Of a stretch of 64,000 bases of DNA, positions 60,521 to 64,000 are shown one piece after another. Each line of letters opens with the position of its first letter. The first letter of the stretch is position 1. Where the stretch lies: the NCBI GenBank assembly GCA_029706075.1, contig JAINUG010000070.1, positions 1,597,500 through 1,661,499 of the forward strand, in the 5' to 3' direction. This DNA is from Aldrovandia affinis (lineage: Eukaryota > Chordata > Actinopteri > Notacanthiformes > Halosauridae). The notes beneath the pieces are model-generated. The model was not told the DNA's origin. It made no database searches and saw only the letters and a program-made list of their open reading frames with translations. Made by a program: the position numbers and the translations under genes.

Positions 60521-61094
60521 TGTGGTGTCCCCAGGGGTTGGGCGACACTCACGGACCTTGCAGAGGGCGTAGGCAAGTGCAAGAACAAGGAGGAGGCAGT
60601 AATATAAACCAAAATGATAATTTATTATTCTAACACGAATAATGACAACACAAAACAAAGGGTGGGGTCTTCGGGAGAATACAAACACAAAGTCCGCAAT
60701 CCTTATCTCTTTGTCAATGTCCGTTCCAATCCAAAATCCGGGTCCAAGTCCACAATCCAGTCCGTAGTCGATATTCAAAGCAATCCAATTTCAAACAAAC
60801 AAACACACTCCAACACTCCTCTTCAAATCCTGGCTAGTCAACGACTTCACAGGTTCTTACTCTTGTCTTAAACACACAGCAACTCCTTTCCAAACACGTT
60901 CCTACTCCTTTCCCAGTGTAGTGGGAATCAACCCTTTAAATAGGCCTTGAAATGGCCTTCAGCTGGTCGTCAGTCCCGTTACTTTCACTCGGCTCAGGTG
61001 TTTCTGTGGTCTGCTGGGAAATGTAGTGTTTCCTGGCTCCCATGTGTTGTAGGCCAGGCAGCCATTTCCTAGTGCAGCCCATTGGGCTGCCACA
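60521..61094 (-). repeat. 3' LTR of copy C
   Basis: 574 bp, near-identical to 62811-63385. ZNF143-like motif at 61011-61027 (inverted). Confidence 0.9.
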
Positions 61095-62730
61095 CACCCT
61101 CCTCCTCAGCTCTGACCTCGGGAGGGCTGAGCGGCCTATGTCCAGCGGCCACCAGGAGGTCCCCCCTCTCCAGGTCCACTCAGGCAGTGCTCCGCCGGGA
61201 TCAAATGTCCAAATTTCATTTCCATTCCCTGCCTGAAAAAGCATCTGGCAGACATTAGCGAGTGACGTAAGTTGCTCACCTTTACTGCGACCAAGTGGCC
61301 ATATGGGTGTACCGGCTCTGGGCTCCATGGACGGAGCGGTCACCGCTCCTGCTCTGGTCTTCACCAGCCCTCCATGGCTCCTCCGGTACACTTTGTGCCG
61401 TTTTGTCTTTTTTTTTTCTCTTTGGCCTTTTCCGCCACTGCCACTTTGCTTCCAGGTGGTCAGGTGTGGTAACCGGGGAAAACATGCTCTTAACAGAGTT
61501 AACTTCATCCTTGAATTTATTTTCCATAAACGTTTCCTATATTTCTTCCCTTTAAATTTGCGCCAGTTCTTTTCCTGGTTTCCCTTCAGGTGAGAGCTTT
61601 GAAACTTCATTTTTCTCCTCTGTCTTTTTACTTTCCATGGAACAGAAGGACTCACCACATCAGGAGATGGTAGGGTGTCCCACCTGACCTCAGCCATCGC
61701 CAAGAGGCTTTCCTCCATGCTATGGTCCCACCATAGCTCCTCGTCTGCATACTGCTCCTCTAGTCCCCCTTGAAGGTCCGGCAGGCTGAGTGGGACTGAG
61801 GACCATTGACCCCACTCCAACATCTGGTCATCATCTCTTGCCAGCTCCACTGGCTGCGAGATCTCCACCTGCGTGCCAAAATCTCTCATGACCGGAACAC
61901 ATTTTACACATTCAAGTTCTTCGCTCACCTCGTCCAGTTGATTTTGTACTGCAAGCAGCGTTTCGGTTTGTATTTTCAATACTTCACGAAATGATTTCTC
62001 TGTGGCCCGCTGCTGGGCTTCTTTTTGGTCCAGTCTCTCACTCAAGACCTTCACTTCCTCTCGCAGTAGAGGGAGCCCTTCGTTTCTCTTCTGTTCAGTC
62101 AGGAGGGCTGTAGAGGCGGTTTGGTGAAGTTCTTGAAAAACAAAATCTTTGCTTCTTGTTCTGTTAGATGAAACTTCACCTCTTCCAACTGAGCCTCCAG
62201 CTCCTGCCTTCCCTCGCTCTCCTGCTCCACTTGGTTCCGGAGTTGCTCCGCCTCGGACGCATGGTTCTCCGCTTCTCTCCTTAGCTCTGCCTCCTTCTGG
62301 GCAAGCTTGGTCTGGACATCCTCCAAGGCCCTGGCATATTCCTCTTTAGCCTGGTCTTGGGACTCCTGGATGTCCCGACACTGTCGGTTCTTTCCTCCAA
62401 CATCTTGGATAGGGTTTTCACCTTCTCTTCCAGCGCCAGGTTGTGGGCCTCTACCTGCCTCACTTCATCAACAAGGGATGCCTTCTCCTTTTCCAGCTCC
62501 CCAGCCATGATTCCCAGCGCTCTCAGGGAGTCAGTGTGCTCCTCTTGCAATTTCATCACTGCCAGTAGGTGGCGCTCCTCTGAGGTGCTGAACTCCACCT
62601 TTGCCTTGCACAGCTCAATCTGGGCACTCTGCTTCAGCTGCTGGACCTCACGGAGGGTGACACGCCATCGGTCCTCCACCATGGCTGCCCGTCTCTTCAG
62701 TCTCTGCATCTCTTCCATTGTGGAGTCCAT
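61095..62730 (-). CDS. Coiled-coil protein ORF of LTR element copy C (two frameshifts)
   Basis: Starts MDSTMEEMQRLKRRAAMVED at 62730. It shares with copy B the one-base frame change at the AAGAACC string (about 62385-62395). A second, private frame change lies near 62140-62160, where the other copies read KLQELHQTT. The last block, from 62054, is open to the polypurine tract and beyond into the LTR: heptad repeats (LDQKEAQQRATEKSFREVLK), FGTQVEISQPVEL, LPDLQGGLEEQYADEELWW, a Lys/Arg-rich segment and the LPEWTWRGGTSWWPLDIGR end. This copy cannot make a full-length protein without frame changes. Gag-like by position only. Confidence 0.6.
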
Positions 62731-62810
62731 TGCAAAAACCAAACATAAATCCTGCTGCACTACCTCCTCTTGCCTATCAGTGATGCCCTCTGCCCGCATT
62801 CTCCACCATA

Positions 62811-63385
62811 TGTGGTGTCCCCAGGGGTTGGGCGACACTCACGGACCTTGCAGAGGGCGTAGGCAAGTGCAAGAACAAGGAGGAGGCAGTAATATAAACC
62901 AAAATGATAATTTATTATTCTAACACGAATAATGACAACACAAAACAAAGGGTGGGGTCTTCGGGAGAATACAAACACAAAGTCCGCAATCCTTATCTCT
63001 TTGTCAATGTCCGTTCCAATCCAAAATCCGGGTCCAAGTCCACAATCCAGTCCGTAGTCGATATTCCAAAGCAATCCAATTTCAAACAAACAAACACACT
63101 CCAACACTCCTCTTCAAATCCTGGCTAGTCAACGACTTCACAGGTTCTTACTCTTCTCTTAAACACACAGCAACTCCTTTCCAAACACGTTCCTACTCCT
63201 TTCCCAGTGTAGTGGGAATCAACCCTTTAAATAGGCCTTGAAATGGCCTTCAGCTGGTCGTCAGTCCCGTTACTTTCACTCGGCTCAGGTGTTTCTGTGG
63301 TCTGCTGGGAAATGTAGTGTTTCCTGGCTCCCATGTGTTGTAGGCCAGGCAGCCATTTCCTAGTGCAGCCCATTGGGCTGCCACA
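62811..63385 (-). repeat. 5' LTR of copy C
   Basis: Inverted CCCCAGGGGTTGGGCGACAC at its 3' end, ATTTATTATT-type polyadenylation region, AGCCCTTTAAATAGG-type TATA box (inverted) and the ZNF143-like motif at 63302-63318. Confidence 0.9.
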
Positions 63386-63389
63386 CTAC

Positions 63390-64000
63390 ACAGTAAATTA
63401 CTACCTGCAATGCTCCATACATTACACATACTACTAACATTAATATGTTTTTCAATGGAGGAGGATGTCATGTATACACAAAATGTATAGGGACACATGA
63501 AGAAAAGAAGAATCCTCTGATTTGATCGGCTGCCAACAGTAATTGATTTAGTAAGATTCCATTTTTATAACTTCCTAAATCTTATCACAAGTGCAACACC
63601 AAAACAATACATTGTGCGAAATACCACATTAAACCACTCAATATGGTAGCTAGGCAGCTGCCTACATAGACTTTGTGAGTCCTTTCCAAGTGTCGGGAGA
63701 AGTTACACGTTGTCCCAGCTGTCTCGGTTATGGATTGCTTGCAATATTTGCATGAGTCAGTAGGGGTTTCACTACTACTGATTTTTAATAGTTTCCAGGT
63801 TTTTCAATATACTAGTCAACTAGTCATCCTTTACTTAATTATGTAAGAAAGACGCAGAGAGAGGAGTTCTGAGCAACAATGAAAAGTGTATTTTTTTGTT
63901 ACTGCAGTTGCTACAGTGGCAGACAATGATAATACAATGAAACAATGCAGAGAGATAGGACCCAGGCGCAGAAACAAAGCCAGAGGCAGAGGCAGCAATA
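63390..64000. other. Intergenic, no gene seen
   Basis: AT-rich sequence to the window end, with no repeat I recognise. Confidence 0.4.

Larger units (their letters stand above)
60521..63385 (-). mobile_element. Complete non-autonomous LTR retrotransposon with coiled-coil ORF (copy C)
   Basis: 2,865 bp on the minus strand, flanked by CTAC at 60517-60520 and 63386-63389. 5' LTR 63385-62811 (575 bp), primer-binding-like site 62808-62791, coding region from 62730, polypurine tract 61107-61095, 3' LTR 61094-60521 (574 bp). I saw only two differences between the LTRs (one extra C at 63066 and a G/C change in the TTGTCTT/TTCTCTT string), so the insertion is young. No pol genes. Confidence 0.9.

Noticed and set aside
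60488..60778. ORFs beginning in the LTRs (also 62760-63107)
   Set aside because: Long open frames in LTR sequence, not conserved as a protein and crossing promoter and polyadenylation elements.

Overview
The window is vertebrate DNA, almost certainly from a ray-finned (teleost) fish. It holds one recognisable host gene, split into many exons with GT-AG introns. Around that gene lie fish-typical repeats: many Tc1-like transposons, a Mermaid-type SINE, another tRNA-derived SINE, L2-like and L1-like LINE ends, hAT and piggyBac-like elements, Ty3/gypsy-type LTRs and long CA, GA and ATT microsatellites. There is no bacterial-style gene organisation, CRISPR array or operon.

Region 1 (1-16.6 kb) is the 3' part of a CRISPLD gene, best matched to CRISPLD1, on the + strand. 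Fourteen coding exons in one continuous reading frame encode about 455 residues: most of the CAP/SCP domain, a linker and two LCCL domains, ending at a stop at 16629-16631. The first coding exons lie upstream of the window. The introns hold two SINE/hAT-type repeats, a palindromic Tc1-type MITE, a LINE 3' end and a decayed copy of one exon boundary.

Region 2 (16.6-44 kb) has no convincing host gene. It is a graveyard of repeats: two Tc1-like elements end to end (18.9-22.0 kb), a solo LTR with perfect 5-bp target duplications (22.05-22.9 kb), an L1-like fragment, further Tc1-like pieces, several LTRs, a 2.4-kb inverted-repeat element (37.6-40.1 kb), two minisatellites (34.0-35.0 kb), a 129-bp GA tract and a CpG-rich patch near 40.3-40.7 kb.

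Region 3 (43.4-51.8 kb and 60.5-63.4 kb) is the most interesting. A family of short LTR retrotransposons has LTRs of about 570-590 bp, a primer-binding-like site, a polypurine tract and 4-bp target duplications. Instead of gag-pol it carries one reading frame for a long coiled-coil protein. One copy (60521-63385) is structurally complete, with nearly identical LTRs. A second (45471-47782) lies in a recent ~2.9-kb tandem duplication. An older, longer relative (43425-45366) was interrupted by a piggyBac-like element, and two solo LTRs of the family are present. The LTRs carry a motif resembling the ZNF143/THAP11 binding site. Remnants of a true gypsy protease and integrase lie nearby (51.0-51.8 kb).

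Region 4 (51.8-60.5 kb and 63.4-64 kb) is non-coding as far as I can see, with a Mermaid-type SINE bounded by 12-bp target duplications, Tc1-like fragments, LINE tails and inverted-repeat MITEs. All family assignments come from reading the sequence; no database search was run.
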